Source: Typhlomys cinereus
Taxonomy: Eukaryota; Chordata; Mammalia; Rodentia; Platacanthomyidae
DNA length: 64,000 bases
Reading direction: 5' to 3'
Assembly: GCA_023101885.1 (NCBI GenBank)
Contig: JALPQD010000017.1
Coordinates: 913,428-977,427 of the forward strand
The first letter of the stretch is position 1; each line of letters begins with the position of its first letter. The position numbers and the translations under genes are program-made. A model generated the notes under the pieces. The model did not search any database and was not told where the DNA came from. It saw nothing but the letters and a program-made list of their open reading frames with translations. Positions 21,851 to 32,101 of the stretch are shown piece by piece.

Positions 21851-22197
21851 AATAAACCAGTCCTCTTCCTAAGTTTGCATGCCAGTCTCCTCACTGGTCT
21901 GCCTGCTTTGCACACGTCCTGCTCCCGCTCCCGCTGACCCCAGCTGCTTCCCCGCAAAGCAGGCGGACCCCCCACTGAAAACAGCATTGATCAGGCCAGG
22001 ACCTCCCCGGCTTTGCAGACTGGGCCAAGCTCATCTTTCTCCACTGTCCCTGCTCCCTGTCCCCAGAGCCACACCTGTATCTACTTGGTCTTGGTGCCAG
22101 CTGCTCGCTCTGTAGACAAAGCTGGTCTGCTGTGGCCAGTTCCTTCTCGCCTTGGGTCTCAAATCAGAAGACACCTCGCTGGAGGCTCTTACCCAGC

Positions 22198-22199
<2 letters not shown>
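21851..22199. other. Unique GC-rich sequence
   Basis: Pyrimidine-rich, GC-rich sequence without a recognised gene or repeat. The open frames (21879-22115, 22013-22591) run into the CA repeat and lack domains. Confidence 0.35.

Positions 22200-22200
<1 letters not shown>

Positions 22201-22249
<49 letters not shown>
22201..22249. repeat. (AC)24 microsatellite, uninterrupted
   Basis: An unbroken run of about 24 AC dinucleotides. Its purity suggests it is young and probably length-polymorphic. Confidence 0.98.
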
Positions 22250-22250
<1 letters not shown>

Positions 22251-23155
22251 CATTGTGTTACCCCTTCAGTTTTATTTTTATAGCAATCCGACTATACAGT
22301 TGTTGCACCAATCCTTTGCTTACCCATAACTGTGTCACCTGTCCAAACACGCTTAGCCAGGCTCTCTGGGTTCTGAGACCTTGCTTGTCTACTCCATGGT
22401 CACATGGGCAGTGTTTAGTACATCCACACTCAGAAAATAACTCTCGAATGAAGGGAGTGAGAGAAGCTATACCACACACTAAAACCAGGTCAGCGACCAA
22501 GTCCCTGCCCCGCTGGTCTCCACAATCTAGAGGAGGAAACAGACAGGAAACGACTCTGAGGATGCAACTTGGAGTCACGATGGCCGACTAGACTGGGTTC
22601 TGGCAAAGCAGGACCCTACCCTAGAGTTAAGCCACCAGGGCATGCCTGGAATAGGTGATCTTTGGCAGAGATTTGGCACTGAAATGGGAATGACTGCGCC
22701 TTGAAGTGAAACGCCAAAAACCAAACTACGAAGAAGGCGGTTCCCGGTTAAATACACTAACCCTGTTACTACCTCACCCTGCTGTGCAAATTTATGAAAG
22801 CAGTCTCCAAATAAACAAGTCCTAAAACTAATCAGGAAGTGGAAAAACATAAAAATAATCCCCAGCCCACAACACACACCCATGAAAACAAGAAATAAAG
22901 AAAAATGTTCTATATAAAACCCACGGGGCCAAACTCTGTCCTCAATTAGTGGTGCCGGCTGCCAACCCAAGTCAATGGAGGTTTTCAGCCCAATAACAGA
23001 GGCCAGATTCGGGGCCCACTATGCACGGCGCTCACTTTTAGTAATAAATCAGGAATGTCAAGTGGGTGGGTGCTGGCTTCAGTGGTGTGGTAATTAAACC
23101 GAGCGGGCTATCCTCCGTGTTGAGACAACTGGAGCTCATGCTGGCCAAGGAGCTC
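22250..23155. other. Unique non-coding sequence
   Basis: No gene or confident repeat. An open frame of 131 codons on the minus strand (22575-22970) carries a hydrophobic stretch but shows no family resemblance and no flanking splice or promoter evidence. Confidence 0.35.
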
Positions 23156-23159
23156 CAAA

Positions 23160-23515
23160 ATGTGCGTGTGGTTGTGTGTCTGTGTCTGAGTTGATCTGTG
23201 CCTCTGTGTTTGTATAGGCCTGTGTTTGCAAATGTGTCTGTGTGCTACATGCATCTCTCTGTGTCTATGTATGTGTCTATGAGTGTGTATGTGTGTCTGC
23301 ATGTGAGCTTGGGTGTGTATGTGTTTGTGAGTGTATTTGTGTACATCTGAATGTGAGAGCATGTGTGTGTTCGTGCCTATGTCTGTGTATGTGTTTATCT
23401 GTGTCTATGTCTATTTGTGCTAATGCATGTTTATTTGTGTGCCTGTGTCTATGCATGTGTTGTGTCTATGTGTTTGTGTGTGTGCTGTGTGCGTGTGTAT
23501 CTATGCCTGTGTGCC
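23160..23515. repeat. Degenerate (TG)n / TGTGTCTATG-rich tract
   Basis: About 350 bp dominated by TGTGTSTATG-type words. Dinucleotide periodicity is obvious but the repeat is interrupted often. It yields Cys/Val-rich open frames on the plus strand and His/Thr-rich ones on the minus strand, which are artefacts. Confidence 0.92.
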
Positions 23516-23662
23516 CAGAGACACCCTGCATGAACAATGGCAGGCATTACCAGGAAGGACTCCTTACAGTCACACCTATGCCCTAACCAGGACTAACTAC
23601 ATACTCACAGGTCATGGGGCCAACATTTAAAATTTCAAAATTCATAAATTATTAAGAATTTC

Positions 23663-23905
23663 AAGATGATGTGCCTAGGGTACAGCTCAGCCGAGAAAGT
23701 TCTTGTTTTGTAAGCATGTGGATCTATACTTGACCCCAAAACCCATGGAGGACAAAAGAAAAGACCAAGGAGATGCTTGTCACCCCAGCTCTGGGAAGGC
23801 AGAGACAGGCAGATCCCCCACTCAGTACAGACTACAAGGAGCGCTCTGGGCTAGTGCAAGCTCCCCATGCTTCTACACACACACACACACACACAGAGTC
23901 ACACT
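23663..23905 (+). mobile_element. tRNA-derived SINE, diverged
   Basis: A CCTAGGGTACAGCTCAGCC head, then ATACTTGACCCCAAAACCCATGG and CACCCCAGCTCTGGGAAGGC, AGAGACAGGCAGATCC, with a CA tail at 23875-23896. Looks like a B3/B4-type SINE. Boundaries approximate. Confidence 0.65.
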
Positions 23906-24805
23906 TCAAGATGGTGACCACAGAACAGCAAACCAAGCCCAAGATCCTCTGACCTTAGGGGCCCATAAGTCCAGTAATGCTATCCAAACAATTCTTGAAA
24001 GTCTGGATTCAGATTTAGAATTCCACACCAGTGTCACAACTGGTGATCTTTCTCTAGGTACTTTATACCTAATAACCCATCTGTTCCCTGCAACCACCCA
24101 TGAAACAAGAAACATGATTTTTTTGATTCTTTCTTTTTGATTCCCTTTTTTTCTTGTGCCATATCAAGCCAAATCCTTAGCCTGTTCTATCCCTAGCTGC
24201 TCCCTAGCCCCCATCCCTGCTTCAGCTTGAAGAAAGTAAGGTGAGTGTAGCTTATGGATGGCTGAGTCAGAATCCAGACCCGCAAAATCTCACCGTGTTA
24301 GTAAATGGACAACTTGATGTATGTGTAACTGATTCTGATGACCTCTCACTTATACCTCTCAGACACAATCTCATCCTAATTAGAGACTGTCTGATTTTAA
24401 ATATCCATTTTGTGGCTTGTTACCTGGCTGGGAAGAGATTCCCTGACCAATATAAGTCCAGGTTCCTTTGTTCGAATAAAAGAGATTTAAAAGGTGCCTG
24501 TTTCATCGTGGTACTGCGAGAATTCATTGAACTGATTGAAATAAACCACAGACACAGAGAAAGTACTGAATAATAAGTTAGTTATGACTACTGTTGTTAT
24601 TTGTCAGCTTTACATTGAATTTCTTAAGCACAATTGCCAACATGTATTGAAATACATATATGTTAGAAAATGTATATAAGTTACAAGACTAATTTCAGAA
24701 AACCTAATGAAGAATGCCATGATAATTTAATATAGAATTGACAGGTTTTTAAAACAAATGAGGTTAATGAACTGAATGTCCATATATATATTGTATGCAT
24801 ATGAA
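23906..24805. other. Unique non-coding sequence, AT-rich
   Basis: AT-rich DNA. An open frame of 110 codons (24241-24573, plus strand) has no domain that I recognise. The right end leads into an L1 fossil. Confidence 0.4.
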
Positions 24806-25680
24806 AAAAAAATGTGCTCCTATCTCAGAGCACACACAAAATCCAAAATGGGTTATAGATCTAAGTGTAACAAAGTTAAAGTATAAAGCTTTTAGAAGAA
24901 AATACAGAGGTAAATCTTTCTAACCTTGGGCTAAGCAATGGCTTTTTCTATCCAACATCAAAAGCATAAGCCACAAAAGAAAAATGCATAATTGGACTTC
25001 AGCAAAAAATTTAAATTTTTTCCTACAAAGGGATACCATTATGAAAAAATGAAGAGAACTCGCAGAATAGAGGGCAGTATTTGCAAATAACCTAGCTTCT
25101 AAGGCACTTGTATCCCTAATAGAGAAATCTTACCTCACAACAATAAAAAGACAAAAAATGCAATTAAAAATACTCAGGACAATCTCTAGCACTGCCAAAG
25201 ATATCAGGAAAATCTTTTAACAGACTTTTCTCCAAGGAAAAAACACAGATGGTCAATGAGTACATGAGGAGATGTTCTATATGGTTAGTCATTTTGGCAA
25301 CACAAATATAAGTCAATGTGACACCTCTTTACACCCACGAAGATGGCTAAAAGCAAAGAACAGAAAATAACAAGTGTTGTTGAGGATGTGAAGTCAGTGC
25401 ACTTCACAAATCCTCCAACAGTTAAACATAGAATATATCCTAGGCATAAAGTCAAGAGAAATGAACACCTAAGTTCATATAAAACCTTATAAGTGAAAGG
25501 TGTTGATTTTACCCATTGTTATGGAAAAAGTAGAAACAGCCCAACTGTCTATCAACTGATCGATAGATAAACAGCATCTGGTGCAGTCTTACAGTGGAAT
25601 ATTACTCAACGATAGAAAGAAATGCAGTCCCGATGCATGTTGCAAAACTAATGAGCACAGAGATATTAAGTAATAAAGGC
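24806..25680 (+). mobile_element. Old L1 (L1M-type) 3' region, part 1
   Basis: Sequence words follow the 3' part of ancient mammalian L1 in order: ATCCAAAATGGGTTATAGATC, TTTTAGAAGAAAATACAGAGG, AAAATGCATAATTGGACTTC, CAGTATTTGCAAATAACC, GACTTTTCTCCAAGG, ACCCACGAAGATGGCTAAAA, ACAAGTGTTGTTGAGGATG, CAACTGTCTATCAACTGAT and TGGAATATTACTCAACGATAG. Reading frames are closed many times, so it is a dead fossil. The element resumes at about 26240 after a SINE insertion. Confidence 0.9.
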
Positions 25681-25807
25681 AAAAAGCCAGGTGTAATAGT
25701 GGGAACCTGTAACCTGACACTGAGGAAGGGGAGGAGGAGGAAGAGCAGCAGGCGCTTGAAGCCTCAGCTTTGTTCTGAGGCCAGCGTGGACTACATGAGA
25801 TCATGTC
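25681..25807 (+). mobile_element. B1 SINE inserted in the old L1
   Basis: AAAGCCAGGTGTAATAGTGGG, AACCTGTAACCTGACACTGAGG, GCTTTGTTCTGAGGCCAGCG and TGGACTACATGAGATCATGTC follow the B1 order (ccaggtgtggtggc, cctgtaatcccagcac, ttcgaggccagcctgg, ctacatgagaccctgtc). A purine-rich insertion lies in the middle. The tail continues as a huge polypurine tract. Confidence 0.82.
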
Positions 25808-25994
25808 AAGAAGAAAAGAAAGAGAGAAAAAGAGAGACAGAGAGAGAGAGAGAGAAGGAAGGAGAGAGGGAGGGAGGGAGGGAGGGATGAAGGAGGGAGG
25901 GAGAAAGATAAAGAGGAGAAGGAAGAAGGGAGGGGGAGGGAGGAAAAGGAAAGAAAAGTAAGGAAAGAGAAAAGAAAGAAGGAAAGAGAGGCAG

Positions 25995-26031
<37 letters not shown>

Positions 26032-26236
26032 AAGAGAGAAAGAAGGAAAGAAGGAAGGAAAGAGAGACAGAAAGAGAAAGAAGAAAGAAAGAGAGAAAGA
26101 AGAAAGAAAGAGAAAGAAAGGCAAAGTACAGAAGAGAAGAGAAGAGAAGAGAAGAGAAGAGAAGAGAAAAGAAAAAAGAAAAGAAAAGAAAAGAAAAGAA
26201 AAGAAAAGAAAAGAAAAGAAAAGAAAAGAAAAGAAA
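25808..26236. repeat. 430 bp polypurine tract (GAAA/GGGA/AAGAG)n
   Basis: Almost every base is A or G on the plus strand. Internal sections are GAGA, GGGAGGGA, AAAGAAAG, GAAGA and finally AAAAGAAAAG. It continues from the B1 A-tail, so it probably grew from it. Minus-strand frames of up to 238 codons (Phe/Leu/Ser only) are artefacts. Confidence 0.97.
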
Positions 26237-26239
26237 AAC

Positions 26240-26490
26240 CCAGGCCCAGAAGTGCCCACACTGCATGAGTCCTTCATGTGCAATGCCTGGGAGAATTAAA
26301 TCCACAGCAACAGAAAATAAGTTAAGGTTGTCAAGGACCTTGGAGGAAGGAGGAATGGGTGTGGCTGCTAACGGGTGTGAGGGTTTTTGGGAGGTGATGA
26401 AAATATTCCAAAATTAGATGAAGATTATGATTGCACAACTCTGGAAATACACTAAACACCACTGGGATATAAATTAAATATTAATAAAGC
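26240..26490 (+). mobile_element. Old L1 3' region, part 2
   Basis: Continues the L1 interrupted at 25680: AATCCACAGCAACAGAAAATA, GAGGAATGGGTGTGGCTGC, ATGAAAATATTCCAAAATTAG, GATTATGATTGCACAACTCTG and AAACACCACTGGGATATAAA match the order of the L1M 3' UTR end (including atggttgcacaac and the terminal cactgaattgta region). Confidence 0.85.
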
Positions 26491-26682
26491 ATTATTCAAA
26501 TAACCCCCATGCCAATGAGATGGGCTTCACTCCTCTTGCTTTCTGCTATTTGAACCTCTGCCATACATCTCATCTTTGCCTCAACAATCTCTAAAACTTT
26601 GGAAAGGAAAAGATTCTTTTTTCTGCAAAGGCACACACAGCCTCTTCTGCAAATGCACACACAGCACCCTGTGATACACATG

Positions 26683-26683
<1 letters not shown>

Positions 26684-26720
<37 letters not shown>
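26684..26720. repeat. (AC)n microsatellite
   Basis: About 36 bp of ACAC. The preceding sequence has two copies of GCACACACAGC spaced by about 22 bp. Confidence 0.95.
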
Positions 26721-26723
<3 letters not shown>

Positions 26724-27109
26724 CCAAGCACGTCTGGTTTAGATCTGCAGTGACTCAATTCAACCCTCATTTCCCCAGTCCTTTACTGGTAGCTGGATCC
26801 TGGATCCCAGGCAGATGGGCAGGCAGGAAGACTCATGGGAACCCGGGCAAGGTCAAGCCTCGTGTCAGCGTGACCACCGACCCACACCGTGGCCCCCTGG
26901 CTCCGATCGAGAAGTCCATCCCGACCATCGATCGGAACAGCAGGAGCTCAATTCAATTGTTGGCGAGTTCCCATCCATCATGAAGACAGCGGCATGACAG
27001 GGATGGCCTGCCAGAGCTTACTCTTCCAAATGCAGAGGCTTAATGCAAGGAGACGGCGCTTTCGCCCTTAATGATTCTGCATTCTGGAGCCTCGAGCTTC
27101 TGCCGGGGT
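26721..27109. other. Unique non-coding sequence
   Basis: Moderate GC with some CpG (GATCGAGAAGTCC..., CATCGATCGG near 26925). Short overlapping plus-strand open frames (26750-27071) in all three frames, with no domain. Confidence 0.35.
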
Positions 27110-27345
27110 AGGAAGCAACACATACACCTAGTGCGGATTATAGCGAGTGCAGAGTGCCTACTATGGGCTATACATCATGGTTATCTGCTGACTTGCACAC
27201 CAGCTCCTTCTCTGAGTGCTAGGCTCTGCGTGGACCACAGTCTCATGAATCCCACATGTGACCCCTTCCCCTCCTTCCAACCCCCTGTGATAGGGAGATG
27301 ACCACAATCCCAATTTTACAACTAGGAAACAGAAGCGCAATGCAT
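27110..27345 (-). mobile_element. MIR SINE fossil, reverse
   Basis: Order of words fits reversed MIR: GAGTGCCTACTATGGGC, CTGAGTGCTAGGCTCTGCG, CTCATGAATCCCACATGTG, and CAATCCCAATTTTACAACTAGG followed by AAACAGAAGCG. High divergence but correct order. Confidence 0.72.
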
Positions 27346-27849
27346 CTCTTGGAATTGGTTCTGGAATGCATCTCAGTCTGTGTAAAACACTCATGGATTT
27401 AGCTCTTGCCATATATACACCTGGCAAACAGATGTCAAGCAGCTTGGTTACTCCCCGAGAAGCAACAGTTCTGTCGCGGATGTTTTGTTGAGCACCGTCT
27501 CAGGGCTGCCTGCCTCCATCCCTTCTGTGCATTCAGCAGGTGAGTTCACGAGACCGCTATTGGAGACTTCCTGTTGTTTCCGTCCCCACTGCTGCATGGA
27601 AACAACCAGAAAAACAGGTTGTGTCCTTAAAGTGTGAGCAATTTAGCAGACACTCTTTTCTCCCTGTCAGTAGAGATTGGCAAATCTTCCTTCTGCCTGG
27701 AGTCGTTTAATTCACTGGAGACTCGGACACCCACATGATCCTTGACAATCTTCTGCGAATAAAAGTCACCTCCATACATTGACGCCGGTCACAAAGAAGA
27801 GAGAGACCACTTTTACCCTGTTAACAACTGACTAGGGAAGAATTTGAGG
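27346..27849. other. Unique non-coding sequence
   Basis: No gene or repeat recognised. Confidence 0.35.
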
Positions 27850-27935
27850 TGTTTCTCATTTTGGTTTGAGCCAAGATCTCACGAAGTAGCACAGGTTAGC
27901 CTAAAACTTGCTCCGGCCTCCCCAGTGCTGGCATG
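27850..27935 (-). mobile_element. B1 SINE fragment, reverse
   Basis: TTTGGTTTGAGCCAAGATCTC, CGAAGTAGCACAGGTTAGCC, TGCTCCGGCCTCCCCAGTGC and TGGCATG follow reversed B1 (tttgagacagggtctc, gtagcccaggctggcc, cctgcctcccaagtgctgg). About half the element is present. Confidence 0.7.
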
Positions 27936-29336
27936 ATGTCCACTTTCAAAGCCGGCTCTCCGATAAGAATCCAGGGCCCCACCAGGTTGTCCTTGGGGTC
28001 TCCATGGTGACAACCCAGGGTCCGTTCTTCTCATTTTCTCTGCCCTCCTCAGGGCCTAGGAAGGTCTATTTCCATGATCCTTCCACACTCACTTCACACC
28101 CCAGGATAGAATTTTGGACAGGGGTTCTCCCGACACCTCTGTGTGGACAGCTGGATAAGGCAGAGAGTGTTGTCCTAAGCCAACGCTCCATCTCAGAGGG
28201 CACCGAGAGTGCTGGTGCCCGGATCCCCAAGCTTTACTGTCCTTTGCCAAGCCCCCCACTTTGCCTCACCACTGGATGGCGGGGTCTTCTGGTGGGAAAA
28301 GGTTCTCAAGGGAACAGGTCATATTCTTGTGTCTCTTCTGACTTGGGAAATGCTTGACTTGTTTCCTTTCACTCTGCAGAGGGGCGACTATGAAACAGCC
28401 CTCTTGTTTATTGGTCATTATCCTTTCGTTTTACTCAGACCTGTTTCTTCCTTCCACCTCTCAGCGTTCCCTCTTTCCTAGCTTCCTGGCCAGAGTGATC
28501 CGATTGTACCAGCTGGCCATCCCTAACCCGACCTCTGGCACCAAAGAGAAACGAGAGGGAGAGAAGACAGCTCTATGCCAGTCAGCACAGAGCAATCAGG
28601 CTGGGCCAGCCTGGCAGAAGCCACGAGCTGTTGGAAAGCCGGTGGGCACCAAGACCCTCTGAGACCCTCGTGGGTAACAAAGACCATCCATCCATTCTGT
28701 GGCCTTTCAAGGCCAAAGCATCCCCTCAGGATTCCAGCTGATTCCAGAACCTTCTCTGCAAGTTCTTCAACTGCAGCCTCGCAGTGAGCTTCTTGATGTC
28801 ACGACATCGGCCATTCGTGTATCCGATGCCTTCACGTCCATGGTTAAAATAAAAAGTCTTCCCCCAACCTCCTTGCAGCTCCATAAACTTTGTCTCAGTG
28901 CCCCAGGTACATTTATATCATCTCCCTCCTCCACCCCTGGGGTTCCTCACCTCAAATCTATCTGGATGCCACTCCCCTAGATCCAAAGCCATCTCCATGG
29001 TCACTGTCTGCCGCCCCCAGTCTGCCTGTCAGACCAGATGCCCCTCCCAAGTACCCAAGTCGCTTCTCCTCAGGAAGAAACTCAGTTAACAAGTTATCAA
29101 AGTCACATTCTTTTATTTCCATTCGGCTCCCCCTGAGAGACTTTGGGAAGAAGTCATGTTCTGCTGCGGTTCTACTGGGAGTAGAGATGACATCGGAAGG
29201 ACAGGTACAGACAGGCAAGAAGGCCCCTGTAGACCGATGCACAGACGCTGAGCCAGGAAGGGAGGAGAGAGACCTATTGCTCAGAAAAATGCCATCGGCT
29301 GGGTCTGCAGGAGAATCAGCAAAGAAAACTTATCCC
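27936..29336. other. Unique GC-rich sequence
   Basis: No known repeat. Open frames up to 203 codons overlap in different frames on the plus strand (27908-28357, 28209-28662, 28890-29501), the last running into the SINE. None shows a domain, and frame overlap is what GC-rich non-coding DNA gives. I see no exon with consensus splice sites that I would defend. Confidence 0.4.
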
Positions 29337-29600
29337 GAGGGTCTGAGGAGATGGCTCAGCAGCTTAAAGCTCTTGTCACTGACGCGAAAGGTCTTCGGTT
29401 CAGATCCCCAGATCCCAAGTAAAATGCCAGATGGGTATGGCAGCCCGCCTGTAATGCTAAACTGGGATTGGGGGGATGAGGGAATCCCCGAAGCAAGCTG
29501 ACCTTCCCGACCAGCAAGGACCTGATTAGAGACCCAGCCTCAAAAGCACAGAATGGAAGCGTCACTAGGAATGATTTCCGGCATCACTTCCGGCCTTCGC
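29337..29600 (+). mobile_element. tRNA-derived SINE ending in a minisatellite
   Basis: GTCTGAGGAGATGGCTCAGC (A-box region), CTTCGGTTCAGATCCCCAG (B-box region), CCAAGTAAAATGCCAGATGG and a body up to GGAATGATTTCCGGCATCAC. In related copies the corresponding end reads GGATGATTCCTGATGTCATCC, then GGCCTCYACA. The minisatellite starts at that point, so its unit is derived from the SINE 3' end. Confidence 0.85.
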
Positions 29601-29992
29601 ATACCCACAAACCATCACTTCCGGCCTTCCCATACCCACAAACCATCACTTCCGGCCTTCGCATACCCACAAACCATCACTTCCGGCCTTCCCATACCCA
29701 CAAACCGTCACTCCGGCCTCTACATACCCACAAACCGTCACTCCGGCCTCTACATACCCACAAACCGTCACTCCGGCCTCTACATACCCACAAACCGTCA
29801 CTCCGGCCTCTACATACCCACAAACCGTCACTCCGGCCTTTACATACCCACAAACCGTCACTCCGGCCTTTACATACCCACAAACCGTCACTCCGGCTTT
29901 TACATACCCACAAACCGTCACTCTGGCCTCTACATACCCACAAACCTTTACCACCTGGCCTTTACCATCACTGGCCTTTACATACCCACACA
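29582..29992. repeat. 30/31 bp minisatellite, about 12 units
   Basis: Four units of about 31 bp (core TCACTTCCGGCCTTCSCATA) are followed by eight 30 bp units (core TCACTCCGGCCTCTACATAC) and a degenerate end. Because 30 is divisible by three, most of the array is open in several frames: the plus strand encodes a repeated RHSGLYIPTN decamer and the minus strand a repeated CGYVEAGVTV decamer. The first four units differ in length by one base and shift frame, arguing against selection on protein. Confidence 0.95.
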
Positions 29993-30379
29993 CTTGCATA
30001 GGCACCAATATACACAGATGGATCTACACCTCAGCAAGTACACACACATGCGCTTACTTCATACACATAGACATGAAAATGGAAATAAGAAAATTATATA
30101 TCTATAAAAGAAAGAGACAGAGAGAGAATCCTCCACTGGCTGAACTGTCCTGGAGGCCACTCTGCTCCTCTCTCCCAGGGTAGCTGGGGAGATCTAGACT
30201 TCCCAGGATTTGAGGTCTTGCCCATTCTGAGCTGAGACAGGCCCCAGTGTGGAGGAGCCTGTTCTGTAAGGTTCAGAGGTTAAAGCTGAGAGGGGCTTGA
30301 TACACTAATTATTTCCACTGCCCTCAGCATTGACCCCTCCTTGCCACATGTTGAGCTGAGCTCAACAATTCATCTGTTA
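29993..30379. other. Unique sequence after the minisatellite
   Basis: Begins with degenerate CA-rich SINE tail sequence (to about 30060). The rest shows no gene or repeat that I recognise. Confidence 0.35.
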
Positions 30380-30640
30380 TGCATGAAGAATGTGCTGGGT
30401 TCAAGTCCTGCCTGAACTATTATCGACTGACTGCATGACCACAGGGCATGCATTGAGTTTCCATTTTCTCACCTATGGAATAGAGACAACAGCCCCTCCC
30501 CACAAGATTCTTCGGAAGGCTGAATCCTGGGCTGTTAGTCACAGAATACAGTACCTGACCAGTGCTTGAATAACAAGGCAGCCAGTTGTATAACTGGATC
30601 CATATGACTCACTGCTGTTTAATCATCATTGCAAATAATA
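30380..30640 (+). mobile_element. MIR SINE fossil
   Basis: GTGCTGGGTTCAAGTCCTGC (B box), ACTGCATGACCACAGGGCA, GAGTTTCCATTTTCTCACC, TATGGAATAGAGACAACAGC and GTACCTGACCAGTGCTTGAA follow MIR in order. One of the clearest MIR copies in the window. Confidence 0.88.
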
Positions 30641-30984
30641 AGAAATGCAATATGTCCTGGTAATACTGTTGCAAATTTTTAACTGCAATTAGTGGTGTGT
30701 GGATAAATATACAGTACTGATTATTAAATTACAACCAGATCTGGCAGACACTGATTCATAGCATTTACTTATCTGCAAAGTGTCAATCCCCAGCTTACCT
30801 GATTTCAAAGTACCAACATCAGGCCACCAAACAGACTTGGGAAGAGAAAGGCGCATGCTCCCAAGAGCTGTACAGGACAGTTCCAGTTCTTCTCTAATGG
30901 TAACCTCCGGTCTGCTCCAATGTGTTCAGATATCACATACTGATGCTCCTTAGTTGTGTTCATGCATTTACTGCCAAAAAAAAA

Positions 30985-31285
30985 AAAACAACTAAGTAAG
31001 GGATGTAGAGCTAATCCCCTCTGTAAAGTGCCTGTCACACAGCACAGGACCTGAGTTCAATCCCAGAACCTAAGGGAAAAGCCACTTGTGGTGGCCTGTC
31101 CTTGTAAGCCCAGCATTGGAAAAGCAGAGATAGGAAGGCTTCTGGAGCTTGCTGGGCAATCAGGCTAGCCTATTTGGCCACTGAAAGGATCCATCACAGA
31201 AAGCAAGGCAGAGAGCGCCTGAGGAGCAGCATTAGAGGCTGACCTCTGACTTTCACATGCATGCACATCACAACATCTTAAAAAA
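30985..31285 (+). mobile_element. tRNA-derived SINE, B3/B4-like
   Basis: GGATGTAGAGCTAATCCCCTC head, GGACCTGAGTTCAATCCCAG (B box), CTTGTGGTGGCCTGTCCTTG, GCTGACCTCTGACTTTCACATG and a CATGCATGCACATC tail. Directly followed by another SINE head to tail. Confidence 0.78.
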
Positions 31286-31286
31286 A

Positions 31287-31575
31287 AGGAGGCGGGAGAC
31301 AGCTCAGGAGTTAATGCCGTTACCTCACAAGCTAAAGGACCTCAGTTCAGAGCCCCAGATCTCACAGAAAAATGCCTGGTGGAAACGAAGGTGGCCTGCA
31401 GTTCTGGCTCTGTAAGGCAGAGCCTGGGAAACCTCAGAGCAAAGTGATAAGGAGGTAGAACAATCCAGGATGATTCCTAATATCATCACAAGGATGTGCA
31501 AGTACCCTCCAGTACACACACACACACGCACACGCATACGCACACGCACACGCATATGCACACACACGCACATGA
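31287..31575 (+). mobile_element. tRNA-derived SINE with CA/CG tail
   Basis: GGAGGCGGGAGACAGCTCAG, TTACCTCACAAGCTAAAGG, ACCTCAGTTCAGAGCCCCAG (B-box region), AAATGCCTGGTGGAAACG, AATCCAGGATGATTCC, then a (CA)n tail with CGCACACGC steps at 31514-31572. Same family as 19628-19908. Confidence 0.88.
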
Positions 31576-31718
31576 AAAGGGATGGCTCTACTCAGTCCTA
31601 CTAAATGCAGAACAGTCTCTTACCAGGAAACACAGATCTGCAGATTTCTGCGATTGTGCTCTTCCATTCCTTGCTCATTGCTTCAACCTTCATGGTTTTA
31701 TTTATTTATCATATGGGG

Positions 31719-32101
31719 TGTCATGATTTGAAATGTGAGGTGCCCCCATAGGCTCATGTATTTGAATCCTTAGCTGTTGCCAGTATTTGGGAAGGTCACA
31801 GCACCTCTAGGAGGTGGAGCCCTGCTGAAGTAAGACAGTTACAGGGGGTGGGCCTTGAGGTTGGTTAGTCCCACCCTGTTTGAGTGATGAGTCTGCTCTG
31901 AGCTTGCAGCAGCCGCTCTCAGCCTCCATGATGTCTGCAGTGACTTAGGCCGCCTCCAGCTTCTGCTGTCAGCCTTGCCTTTTCCACCATAATGGACTGT
32001 ATCTCCACTCTGGAACCATAAAAGCTGAATAAATCTCCCTTTCTCCTTTTAAGTTGTGTTGGAGTATTGTCTCACAGCAATAATGAAGAATAACTGATTC
32101 A
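31719..32101 (+). repeat. 5' LTR of the MaLR-type element
   Basis: About 383 bp. Landmarks: CCCCATAGGCTCATGTATTTG, GGTGGAGCCCTGCTGAAG, GTTACAGGGGGTGGGCC, CCTCCAGCTTCTGCTG, CCTTTTCCACCAT, and AAGCTGAATAAATCTCCC (poly-A signal region). It aligns along its length with the 3' LTR, with clear substitutions and small indels. Confidence 0.88.

Noticed and set aside
22575..22970. 131-codon minus-strand frame with a hydrophobic segment
   Set aside because: Hydrophobic stretches arise easily from T-rich strands. No family resemblance or conserved residues were recognised.
25589..26305. Minus-strand open frame of 238 codons
   Set aside because: It lies over a polypurine tract and translates almost only to Phe, Leu and Ser. 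It is produced by base composition, and no start context or domain supports it.
29582..29992. CRISPR array
   Set aside because: Units are directly adjacent with no variable spacers, the genome is mammalian and there are no cas genes.
29553..30107. 184-codon frame with repeated peptide
   Set aside because: The repeated decamer comes from a 30 bp minisatellite. The frame shifts among the first 31 bp units and is equally open in reverse.
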